Shown here: positions 44,994 to 52,887 of the stretch, in pieces
How positions within the stretch are numbered: the first letter of the stretch is position 1
Layout: the number at the start of each line of letters is the position of its first letter
NCBI RefSeq assembly: GCF_001403875.1
Contig: NZ_LN884299.1
Location: forward strand, 558,001 to 622,000
From: Paenibacillus ihumii
Lineage (GTDB): Bacteria; Bacillota; Bacilli; Paenibacillales; Paenibacillaceae
Length of the DNA: 64,000 nucleotides
Direction of reading: 5' to 3'
Notes under the pieces: model-generated
Told to the model about the DNA's origin: nothing
What the model saw: only the letters and a program-made list of their open reading frames with translations
The model's database searches: none
Made by a program: the position numbers and the translations under genes

Positions 44994-45188
44994 TATGCAA
45001 ATGCTTCTGTGCAGATGCTGCCCTACATATACTCTGTACAAGTACTGTATACAAGTGCTGTATACAAGTGCGGTGTACAAATACTGTGTGCAAGTGCTAT
45101 GTGCAAGTGCTATGTGCAAGTACTGTAGTGTAAATGCTGCGCTTCAAATACTGTGTGCAAACGCTGCTGTACAAGTGCTCTGTTCAAG
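44994..45188. repeat. Degenerate tandem repeat, unit about 13 bp
   Basis: Variants of TGTACAAGTGCTG (TGTGCAAGTGCTA, TATACAAGTGCTG and others), about a dozen copies. Non-coding; an ORF across it is Cys-rich only because of the repeat. Confidence 0.75.
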
Positions 45189-45433
45189 GAGTACGCCAAA
45201 TGTTCATACGATCACTGTTCCTCTCAGATTTCTTGGATGAGATAGGAGGATATATATCATTGGTTAATAAGAGGTAGGCCGAAAACCAATCATAGGCGAC
45301 CCAAGGTCATAATCATGCTCCCAATGCAGTCTTTTTTCAAAAAGCTATAATGCTTGAAAATACAGCCAAAGGGGCCCCCATCCGGCCAAACCGAAAATGA
45401 GGTACCCCATGGTAAAACAAGCACGCGATCTAC

Positions 45434-47110
45434 CTATTCAATAAATGCAGCAAGCTTCTGCAAATTCTCCTCGAACTTCTGCTGCTTGTATTCCTGGACC
45501 TTGGCGAAGCCAAGCTCATCGCGCTTCTTCAGGTAAGCGTCCCAGAGCTTATCGAACTCCTCATCCGATTTGGCCAGCAGCAGCTTAGGCAGCACCTTCC
45601 CCCACTCCTGCAAAATTTTCGTATTCATGATGCCTTCGTCCGAATTGCCCACCGGGTCGATCTGGTCATATTGCGAGAAGCTCATCGTCTTGCCGCGCGT
45701 CCAATCCTCCATTTGCTTGAACGGTTCAACCGCCGGCGGCGCCCAAGCCGGAGTCATGTTCGTGTCCATCAGCATCCAGAACGTATGGGAAGCGCCATAC
45801 TGTTTATCGAACGAGCTGCGGTCATTGTTGAGCATATCCGCCACCTCCGGCAGGAATTGATCCTTGCCGTCAATCGTATCCCAGGTAACGCCCTGCTTGC
45901 CTAGGAACGTATCCCGCTGCCCTTCCTCCGATATTAAATAATCGAGGAAGCGGATAGCGCGGGCCTTGTCTTTCACGTTTTTGGAAATGAGCGTAACTGT
46001 CCAGCCGGAGATGGAAGGCCCCGCCAATGTAGGCTGATCCAGCTTGGAGTTGGCTGGCCCGTCTACCGCAATGTATATGGAATTTGGATCCTCGGCATAC
46101 AATACATTCTGCTGGGCCGCCAAATCCGATCTCGAATACAGCATTGCAAAATAACGGCCTTGGGCAATTTTTTCCTCCATTTGCGGACGCTTATCAATGA
46201 AGATATCCTTGGCGAGCAGCCCCATTTCATTGGCTTTGCGCAGCGTTTTCAGCCAATTCACATAATCGGGATCAGTGAACCTGTCATTCAGCCTGCCGTC
46301 CTTCTCATAAGGCACCGCCAGGAAGTTCTGGATGTAATGCTCAAGCGACGCGTTGCCCTTCTCATGAAAATCGTACATGCCCAGCGGAATCAGCGGCTGC
46401 CCGTTCACGTCCGGAAACATCTTCTTGGCATCCTCCAATGCCTTCAGGAAGCCTTCCGGTGTCCGCATATCCGGCTTGCCCAGCGCTTCATACATATCCT
46501 TGCGCACCAGGAACGTCTGCGTCGAGGTCAGATTGTCTCCGAACTTCTTATAGTCCTCAGGCGAAGAGGACGCATTCGGATAGCCGTAAATATTGCCGTC
46601 CTCCTGCGTATACCACGACACCTTCGCCGGATCGGTGACCTTATAGAAATAAGGATCATACTGATCGGCTAGCTCATTGAGCGGCAGCACCAGACCGCCC
46701 TCGATCATTTGCTTGACAGCGTCTTCATACCAGCCCAGCGTAATGAAATCCGGAAGACTGCCGGAGGCGATCATAGTATTCATCTTCTCCGCTTCGTTCC
46801 CTGCCGGAACGATGAAATTCACGTTAACCCCCGTCTTCTCCGTGACATACTGGCTCGTAATGTCTACGCCCCACTTGTTGGGGAACCAGGCGAAATTAAT
46901 ATACCAATCAAAAGTAATCGGTGACGTATCTGCCTTCCAGCCCGGATCATTCTCCGTCAGTTTTACTTCGTGGGCCGGCTGCTCTTCGACCGGCTGCTGG
47001 GCGCCGTTCTGGTTCTTGTTTCCGCCCCCGCTGGAGCAGGCCGCCGACAGAATCAGCAGCAACGCACATAGGAGCAGTGCAAAGTTCTTTGTCTTACGCT
47101 TTGCCATCAT
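45434..47110 (-). CDS. Extracellular solute-binding lipoprotein, Lpl/YtcQ type
   Basis: 558 aa. Signal 'NFALLLCALLLILSAAC' with lipobox Cys. Long-type binding protein ('FDWYINFAWFPNKWGVDITSQYVTEKTGVNVNF', 'LPDFITLGWYEDAVKQMIEGGLVLPLNELADQYD', 'WTVTLISKNVKDKARAIRFLDYLISEEGQ'). Third gene of an importer operon whose permeases come first, the reverse of the 10-15 kb operon. Start ATG 47110; ATG 47107 is possible. Confidence 0.9.
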   Translation of the reverse strand: MMAKRKTKNFALLLCALLLILSAACSSGGGNKNQNGAQQPVEEQPAHEVKLTENDPGWKADTSPITFDWYINFAWFPNKWGVDITSQYVTEKTGVNVNFIVPAGNEAEKMNTMIASGSLPDFITLGWYEDAVKQMIEGGLVLPLNELADQYDPYFYKVTDPAKVSWYTQEDGNIYGYPNASSSPEDYKKFGDNLTSTQTFLVRKDMYEALGKPDMRTPEGFLKALEDAKKMFPDVNGQPLIPLGMYDFHEKGNASLEHYIQNFLAVPYEKDGRLNDRFTDPDYVNWLKTLRKANEMGLLAKDIFIDKRPQMEEKIAQGRYFAMLYSRSDLAAQQNVLYAEDPNSIYIAVDGPANSKLDQPTLAGPSISGWTVTLISKNVKDKARAIRFLDYLISEEGQRDTFLGKQGVTWDTIDGKDQFLPEVADMLNNDRSSFDKQYGASHTFWMLMDTNMTPAWAPPAVEPFKQMEDWTRGKTMSFSQYDQIDPVGNSDEGIMNTKILQEWGKVLPKLLLAKSDEEFDKLWDAYLKKRDELGFAKVQEYKQQKFEENLQKLAAFIE

Positions 47111-47145
47111 GTAAAATTACCCCTTTTCAAATGAAAAATTTAATC

Positions 47146-48033
47146 TTACCCTTTGATCGAACCGATCATCATCCCCTTGACGAAATAGCGCTGCAGGAAT
47201 GGGTAGACGAAAACGATCGGCATTGTCGTCACGACCATCGTAGCCAGCTTGATCGATTGCGAGGTGACCGTCTTGCCAACGCCACCCGGGATCTGGGCCA
47301 CCATCTGATTCGAGCTCGACTGGGCCACGACCCGGTACAAATAAGTCTGAATCGGCTGCAAATCCATATTGTTCATGTAAATAACACCGGTGAAATAATC
47401 ATTCCATTGATACACGCCGTGAAACAGCGAGATCGTGGCGATCACCGGCAGCGATACCGGAATGATGATTCGGACGAAAATCGACCAATCATGAGCTCCA
47501 TCCATTTCCGCCGCTTCCTCCAGACCGTCCGGAATTTCCCGGAAGAAGGTCATGAAGATAATGAGATCAAAGAAGCTGAACATCACCGGAATAATATATA
47601 CCAGAAAATTGTCCAGGAGATGCAGATCCCTCATCAGCAGGTAGGTCGGAATCAACCCTCCGCCGAAGAACAGCGTGACCGTACCGATGAAAATATAAAT
47701 CTTGCCCCCGATCAGCTCCCGCCTGGAGAAAGCATAGGCGACCATCGCCGTGAAGAATACGTGGAGTACCGTTCCCAGCAAGGTCTTAGCGACCGTTACA
47801 CCCATTGCCAGCATGATGCCAGGATTCCTAAAGACTGCCGTATAGTTCTCGAAGCTGAATACCCGGGGCCACCAGTAGATTCCGCCGCGCATGCCGTCCA
47901 TGCCCTCGTTCAGCGAGTTCACTACGACGTACCAGATCGGATACAGGGTCACAAAGCATATCAGCAGCATCCCCAGATTATTCAAGAGATCGAAGATGGC
48001 TTCGCCCCTGGTTTTGCGATTAAGACTCAGCAT
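47146..48033 (-). CDS. ABC transporter permease, LplC/YtcP type
   Basis: 295 aa, six predicted membrane helices, EAA loop 'EEAAEMDGAHDWSIFVRIIIPVS', C-terminus 'YFVKGMMIGSIKG'. Start ATG 48033 with AAGGAG 11 bases upstream. Second gene of the importer operon, 17 bases after the first permease. Confidence 0.92.
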   Translation of the reverse strand: MLSLNRKTRGEAIFDLLNNLGMLLICFVTLYPIWYVVVNSLNEGMDGMRGGIYWWPRVFSFENYTAVFRNPGIMLAMGVTVAKTLLGTVLHVFFTAMVAYAFSRRELIGGKIYIFIGTVTLFFGGGLIPTYLLMRDLHLLDNFLVYIIPVMFSFFDLIIFMTFFREIPDGLEEAAEMDGAHDWSIFVRIIIPVSLPVIATISLFHGVYQWNDYFTGVIYMNNMDLQPIQTYLYRVVAQSSSNQMVAQIPGGVGKTVTSQSIKLATMVVTTMPIVFVYPFLQRYFVKGMMIGSIKG

Positions 48034-48050
48034 GTCCGCTCGGCTCCTTC

Positions 48051-49028
48051 CTAGAAGAGTGATGTATTATTCAGCTTCTTGGTTACACTGTTCGCGATCA
48101 GCAGAAGTATCAGGGCTATCACCGATTTGAACAGGCCAACTGCAGTGGAGTAGGAAAAGCGTCCGGACAGCATTCCTGTCTGGTATACATAAATATCGAT
48201 GACATTGCTGGCGCTCTCGTTCAGAGCGTTGCGCAGCACCAGGATTTGATCGAAATTGGAATTGAGCACACCGCTGACGGCCAGGATGAACAGGATTGAA
48301 ATCGTGGCTTTGATCGATGGCAGCGTGACGTACCACATTTTCTGGAACCTTCCCGCCCCGTCAATCGTAGCGGCCTCATACAGATCAGGCGGCACACTGG
48401 AGATCGCCGCCAGATAGATGATCGCCGACCACCCGAGCTCCTTCCAAATATCCGACGTAATGATAATCCCCCAGAAATAATCCGGCTCGGCAAGGTAGGA
48501 AATCGGCTCCTGAATGAGGTTCAACGCTAATAAAATATCGTTGATAATCCCAACGTCCGCCAGCCATGTCGTCAATATTCCGCCCAGGACGACCCAGGAC
48601 AGGAAGTGCGGCAAATAGGATATGGTCTGAATCGCCTTCTTGTACCGGAGCGACCGTATTTCATTCAGGAATAAAGCGAAGATAATCGGCAGTGGAAAAC
48701 CGACGATTAACTTGATCAAGCTAATTCCTAAGGTGTTCTTCATGACGTTTGCGAAATTATCGTCCTCGAAAAAGGCCTTGAAATGCTCGAAGCCGACCCA
48801 AGACGCCTCGGCAATGGATTTAATGATCCTATAGTCCTTGAAAGCAATAATAATTCCGTACATCGGCACGTAGTTGAAAAGAATGATCCAGGCGATGCCC
48901 AGCAGAGCCATGATCTGAATATGCCGCTGTCTGTACAGCTTCCTCAGCCCGTGGCGGCGAGGCGTCTTAGGACGCATATTTCCCATCCTTGACAATGCGG
49001 CTGGCTCGGCACTGTGCTCTAGTTCCAT
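48051..49028 (-). CDS. ABC transporter permease, LplB type
   Basis: 325 aa. A 35-residue basic N-terminus, then six helices ('IMALLGIAWIILFNYVPMYGIIIAFKDY'), EAA loop 'YEAATIDGAGRFQKMWYVTLPSIK'. Start ATG 49028, eight bases after GGAGG. First gene of the operon; the long repeat-rich leader lies upstream. Confidence 0.92.
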   Translation of the reverse strand: MELEHSAEPAALSRMGNMRPKTPRRHGLRKLYRQRHIQIMALLGIAWIILFNYVPMYGIIIAFKDYRIIKSIAEASWVGFEHFKAFFEDDNFANVMKNTLGISLIKLIVGFPLPIIFALFLNEIRSLRYKKAIQTISYLPHFLSWVVLGGILTTWLADVGIINDILLALNLIQEPISYLAEPDYFWGIIITSDIWKELGWSAIIYLAAISSVPPDLYEAATIDGAGRFQKMWYVTLPSIKATISILFILAVSGVLNSNFDQILVLRNALNESASNVIDIYVYQTGMLSGRFSYSTAVGLFKSVIALILLLIANSVTKKLNNTSLF

Positions 49029-49089
49029 AATTTGACCTCCGGGATGTTCGATGTTCGTTTCGTTAAGCAGACGTTCCTTCCTTTAGAGT

Positions 49090-49250
49090 TGCCTTTTGAG
49101 TTATCTTTGGCGATACCTTTGGAACTACCTTTAGCGTTACCTTTGGAGTTACCTTTGGCTTCACCTTTGAGTTACCTTTGGCGCTACCTCTAGCGCTACC
49201 TTTGGCGTTTCTTTGGCCTTTCCTAGGCGTTTCCTAGGCGTTCCTCGGCG
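49090..49250. repeat. Degenerate tandem repeat, unit about 12 bp
   Basis: About a dozen variants of TTACCTTTGGCG/TTACCTTTGGAG. It lies upstream of the LplB-type permease gene, possibly in its 5' leader. Confidence 0.75.
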
Positions 49251-49263
49251 CACCTTCAGCGTT

Positions 49264-49357
49264 CGTTCCTGGGCATCCATCAGGTATACATTCGCTCCTC
49301 TGGGTTCGTTCCTCGGGCATCCATCAGGTATACATTCGCTCCTCTGGGTTCGTTCCT
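49264..49357. repeat. Direct duplication of 43/44 bp
   Basis: Two copies beginning CGTTCCT(C)GGGCATCCAT (49264-49306 and 49307-49350) plus a partial third CGTTCCT. They differ by one inserted base. Confidence 0.85.
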
Positions 49358-49869
49358 ATTTAGCCTCCGCCCTGTGAAGGCACTTCCATATACCTGGATT
49401 TAATTGTACGGTCTATCTTCACAGGCCGTAAGGCTTCAGATTTCGTATCAGGGGGCGCGATTTTCGGCCCTAACTATAAATCCCTCTGAGCAATGGCATG
49501 CATGATAACTGCAGGACACCGCAAAGAGGGATAGATTAAAATTCTATTTTTAATTATTGATCAATAACATAAGTGAGGATCGAAGAACGGTCTGGCTCAT
49601 GCAGAACAGTATGTATTCAAACAATACAAAATTTAGGTATCCTAGAACGAATTTTTGTTCTGCCCGCTGGCCAGAAAATGCCCGATTTAAGGCAAATTCC
49701 TGATATGATTCCATTATTTCGACAAAAAACTCCATGTTTCATGATTTTCTTGAGCGATATCCATTGATTTCCTGCACCTTCCGCAATATGATATTTTTAA
49801 GGCATAATCCAATATGCTTGCATCATAAGTCCTACATAAATTCGCGGTCAACACGAGGGGGCTAATATT

Positions 49870-51585
49870 TTGAGTCATTCCAGCATCGCATCACTTATCG
49901 ATTCGGCCACACTGCTCCGATCCATTGACAAGATGGGAATCGGCTTGGTGATTTCCGATCCGAATTTACAGGATAACCCGCTCGTCTACGTCAATCAGGG
50001 CTTTGAAATGATCACCGGATATTCCCGCGAAGAGGTACTCATGCGAAATAGCCGGTTTCTGCATGGCGAAGAGACGGAGGAAGCCCATCTGGAGGTTATC
50101 CGGCAGGCGATCAAGGAAGGCCGGACCGATACCGTGACGATTAAAAATTACAGAAAAGATGGAAGTACGTTCTGGAATCAGTTTATTATTTGCCCTGTCA
50201 TTAATTCGGAGGGCGAGCCGACCTATTTCATCGGCCTCCAGTTCGATGTCACCAAAGAGATGGAGGAGCGGGACGCCTCTGAACAAAGAATCAAAATGCT
50301 ATCCTACTTCGATCCGCTCACTGGACTTCTGAATAACTACGGCTTCCGGGAGGAAATGAAGAAGGAATTTCAAGCGCCAGAGATGACGACACGCACCGCC
50401 GCCGTTATTCGCCTGAACCTGAATCGTTTTCGTTATATCAATGAGAGCTACGGCGAAGCCGCCGGCAATGACCTGCTCAAGGAGGTTGCGCATCGGCTCA
50501 AAGCCACTTTGGCAGAAGGGACGCCGATTTGCCGCAGCTTCGCAGACGATTTCATCGTCCTGCTCTCCGGCATTGCCGACCCGCTGCAGGTTCATGAGAT
50601 TGCGGGGGAGCTGAACGAGGTTTTGAGAAGACCGTATATTCTCTCCGAGGAAGAAATCACACTGACATTTGCAATGGGGATCAGCCTCTATCCTGATGAC
50701 GGCTGCGAATCGGCGATCCTGCTCAAGCACGCCGAGCTCGCGATGAAGGAAGCGAAAATAGAAGCGCTGAACGGCCCTCATTATTTCGATTATTACTTGC
50801 TGGACAAGCTGCTGGAGCGGGTTAATATCGAGAAGAAGCTGCCGCGCGCGTTAGCTGAGGGGGAGTTCGAGCTGCATTACCAGCCGAAAATCGATGCGGC
50901 CACCCGAGCGCTAACCGGTCTGGAAGCGCTGATCCGCTGGAATGATCCCGAGCTGGGGCGCATCTCGCCCGCCTCATTCATTCCGATCGCCGAAGACACC
51001 GGCTTCATCGTGCAGCTGGGGGAATGGGTGCTGTGGGAGGCCTGCCGTACAAATAAGAAATGGCAGGACGCCGGATATCCGAAGCTGCCGATTTCGGTCA
51101 ACGTCTCTGCAGTACAATTCAGACATCCGCATTTTGTTCCTATGGTCAAACATATCCTGGAGCAGACAGGACTAGATCCGAAATATTTGGAGCTGGAGCT
51201 GACGGAATCGCTCATCAACAACCCGATGATGATCAAGGAGAAGCTCGATTCCCTGAAGGAGAAAGGCATCAGCTTATCGCTGGACGACTTCGGAACGGGC
51301 TATTCCTCCATATATTATTTGAAGACATTGCCCTTGCATGTGCTTAAAATCGATCGTACGTTTATTCAGGAGACCCCCTCCTCCCAACGCGACAGCTCGC
51401 TGCTTCGCTCGATTATCGAGCTTGGCAAGTCTTTAGGCATGACCGTCCTGGCGGAAGGCGTCGAGACAGAGGATCAATTCAAATTCCTTCAGGAGAGCGG
51501 ATGCGACCAAATCCAGGGCTTCTATTACAGCCGCCCGCTGGAAGAACAGGCTGCCGAGCAGCTGTTAAGGTCAGCAAAGCAATAA
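49870..51585 (+). CDS. LOV-like PAS-GGDEF-EAL protein, phosphodiesterase-type
   Basis: 571 aa, soluble. Starts at TTG 49870, about nine bases after GAGGGGG. Residues 20-130 are a PAS domain very close to LOV photoreceptors ('GYSREEVLMRNSRFLHG', 'IKNYRKDGSTFWNQ', 'YFIGLQFDVTKE'), but the flavin-adduct Cys of the NCRF motif is Ser (S61). The GGDEF domain is degenerate: FADDF (224-228) and the metal Asp region reads RLNLN. The EAL domain is intact: EAL 352-354, 'SVNVS', 'LDDFGTGYSS', K493-I-D, and E529 in 'AEGVET'. Prediction: degrades cyclic di-GMP, controlled by a flavin or other ligand in the LOV-like domain. Confidence 0.9.
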   Translation: MSHSSIASLIDSATLLRSIDKMGIGLVISDPNLQDNPLVYVNQGFEMITGYSREEVLMRNSRFLHGEETEEAHLEVIRQAIKEGRTDTVTIKNYRKDGSTFWNQFIICPVINSEGEPTYFIGLQFDVTKEMEERDASEQRIKMLSYFDPLTGLLNNYGFREEMKKEFQAPEMTTRTAAVIRLNLNRFRYINESYGEAAGNDLLKEVAHRLKATLAEGTPICRSFADDFIVLLSGIADPLQVHEIAGELNEVLRRPYILSEEEITLTFAMGISLYPDDGCESAILLKHAELAMKEAKIEALNGPHYFDYYLLDKLLERVNIEKKLPRALAEGEFELHYQPKIDAATRALTGLEALIRWNDPELGRISPASFIPIAEDTGFIVQLGEWVLWEACRTNKKWQDAGYPKLPISVNVSAVQFRHPHFVPMVKHILEQTGLDPKYLELELTESLINNPMMIKEKLDSLKEKGISLSLDDFGTGYSSIYYLKTLPLHVLKIDRTFIQETPSSQRDSSLLRSIIELGKSLGMTVLAEGVETEDQFKFLQESGCDQIQGFYYSRPLEEQAAEQLLRSAKQ

Positions 51586-51888
51586 GGAGTTTTCGTTCAC
51601 AAATCAACATAGCAAATAAATGCCCCCAGGGCTTAAGACGGCTTATTGCAAATCGCCTGCAGGCGACTTCGGCAGTAAGCCTTTTTGCTGTCTTCGCTGT
51701 ATATTGACAAGGACTGCAGCAATATTCCGCGCCCAAGAGATGATGGTACGCTGAATTACACCACACAGATGCTCTCGCATGGCCTGATAAGGGATCACGG
51801 GTACTTCACTACTCTGGCGAAATCAGCATCATGAATATCATGCTTGTTGTCCATCACCGAGAGAATGCGGAAGAGCAGCCAAAGAATA
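51586..51888. other. Gap with terminator; no gene seen
   Basis: About 300 bases between convergent genes. Only the terminator at 51640-51686 is supported. Confidence 0.6.
51640..51686 (+). terminator. Terminator of the LOV-like GGDEF/EAL gene
   Basis: GGCTTATTGC (51640-51649) with GCAGTAAGCC (51672-51681), an inner palindrome TCGCCTGCAGGCGA, then TTTTT. Confidence 0.82.
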
Positions 51889-52887
51889 TTACTTCAACCA
51901 ATGATCGAAAAATTGGCGGTATCCTTCTTTCATTACCGTGCTCGAAAACTTGCCAAAGGCATATTCCCGGTTATCCAGCGAATGGGACAAGGGCAGCTCC
52001 AGCGCCATATTGACCAAGTCGAACCAGTTCAGCTCATTCCCGGCAAAGGCATGCCTTGAGCTGATGTGGTCATAGCAGGGGTGCTCCGGCTTCACGACGA
52101 TTTTGCCCATAGCCAGCGCTTCCGTCAACGGCATCGCAAACGTATCGAATTTGGAACAGCTCCAGTATACCTTGGCTGAATTCATCAGCTGAAAGATTTC
52201 AGCCTGCGACAGGGCGAACTGCAGCTTCACGTTCCCCGGGATATCATATTTCTTCATGCTCTCCCGGTAGCGCTCCCCGCCGAACACCATATAGACTTCC
52301 CGGTCCGGGTTACGACGGGCATATTCCAGCACCAGATCCGGCCGGCGGTTCTCCTCGTCCCGGCCGATCCACAGCACGCGGTTATGCACGATCGCGTCAG
52401 GATCGAAGTAGCGATGTGCCAGCTCCTCGCTGAAGCCGATCGGAATCACGTCGACGTCGGTCACACCAAACACGCTGTGCAGCTGCCTTTTCAGGAATTC
52501 AGTCTGCACGATCGCTTTGTCCACAATGCTGTAGAAGGGCTTCATCATTTCATAGCCTGTCAGCGCCGGATCGGGAAAGCTGTGCGGAAACAGCACGCTA
52601 TTCTTAATGAACATCTTCAGATAAGTAAATCCGGACACTGTAAAGATAACATGCTCAATACCATGGGCGTATATTTGATCGAGTACGATATCGTAGTTGA
52701 CCAAATCCCCTTTTTCATGCTCATAGCCTGGAATCCAGTCGTGGCCGCTAACATGGCGCTCCGGCGAAATAAAGATAATCTCGACTCCAAGCTCGGCAGC
52801 CAAAGCCCGCAGGCGCTCGGCAAATACGCGCGGACCCTGGGCTTCAGCAAACTGAATTTTACGCATCACTAATCCGACTTTTTTCAC
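51889..52887 (-). CDS. GT4-like glycosyltransferase
   Basis: 332 aa. Starts at GTG 52887, overlapping the TGA of the upstream gene (GTGA), so it is translationally coupled. GT-B fold pattern: acceptor half with 'VIFTVSGFTYLKMFIKNSVLFPHSFPDP' and 'IVQTEFLKRQLHSVFGV', donor half with 'RVLWIGRDEENRRPDLVLEYARRNPD', 'VKLQFALSQAEIFQLMNSAKVYWSCSKFDTFAMPLTEALAMGKIVVKP' (the E-x7-E-like nucleotide-sugar region). Cytoplasmic. Coupled to an APH-fold protein; substrate unknown, perhaps envelope or spore polysaccharide. Confidence 0.82.
   Translation of the reverse strand: MKKVGLVMRKIQFAEAQGPRVFAERLRALAAELGVEIIFISPERHVSGHDWIPGYEHEKGDLVNYDIVLDQIYAHGIEHVIFTVSGFTYLKMFIKNSVLFPHSFPDPALTGYEMMKPFYSIVDKAIVQTEFLKRQLHSVFGVTDVDVIPIGFSEELAHRYFDPDAIVHNRVLWIGRDEENRRPDLVLEYARRNPDREVYMVFGGERYRESMKKYDIPGNVKLQFALSQAEIFQLMNSAKVYWSCSKFDTFAMPLTEALAMGKIVVKPEHPCYDHISSRHAFAGNELNWFDLVNMALELPLSHSLDNREYAFGKFSSTVMKEGYRQFFDHWLK

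Larger units (their letters stand above)
44324..45433. other. 1.1-kb gene-free gap with two repeat arrays
   Basis: Holds the kinase's upstream region, an array of about 40-bp repeats (44547-44774), a second array of about 13-bp repeats (44994-45188), and the 3' end region of the binding-protein gene. ORFs seen across it are by-products of the repeats. I see no RNA gene. Confidence 0.7.
49029..49869. other. 840-bp gap: repeat-rich leader and upstream region of a signalling gene
   Basis: Next to the importer operon it holds a short-unit repeat (49090-49250) and a 43/44-bp direct duplication (49264-49350). The right half has AT-rich sequence before the TTG start at 49870. I looked for a cyclic-di-GMP riboswitch core and did not find one. 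No gene is supported here. Confidence 0.65.

Noticed and set aside
44995..45240. Cys-rich 81-aa ORF that looks like a second peptide precursor
   Set aside because: It is made only by the 13-bp tandem repeat, has no ribosome binding site, and the Cys spacing follows the repeat period.
49358..49869. Cyclic-di-GMP riboswitch upstream of the LOV-like GGDEF/EAL gene
   Set aside because: I looked for the conserved GEMM core and tetraloop-receptor elements and did not see them.
51831..52013. 60-aa + strand ORF near the glycosyltransferase 3' end
   Set aside because: Mostly antisense to the glycosyltransferase gene, with no ribosome binding site.
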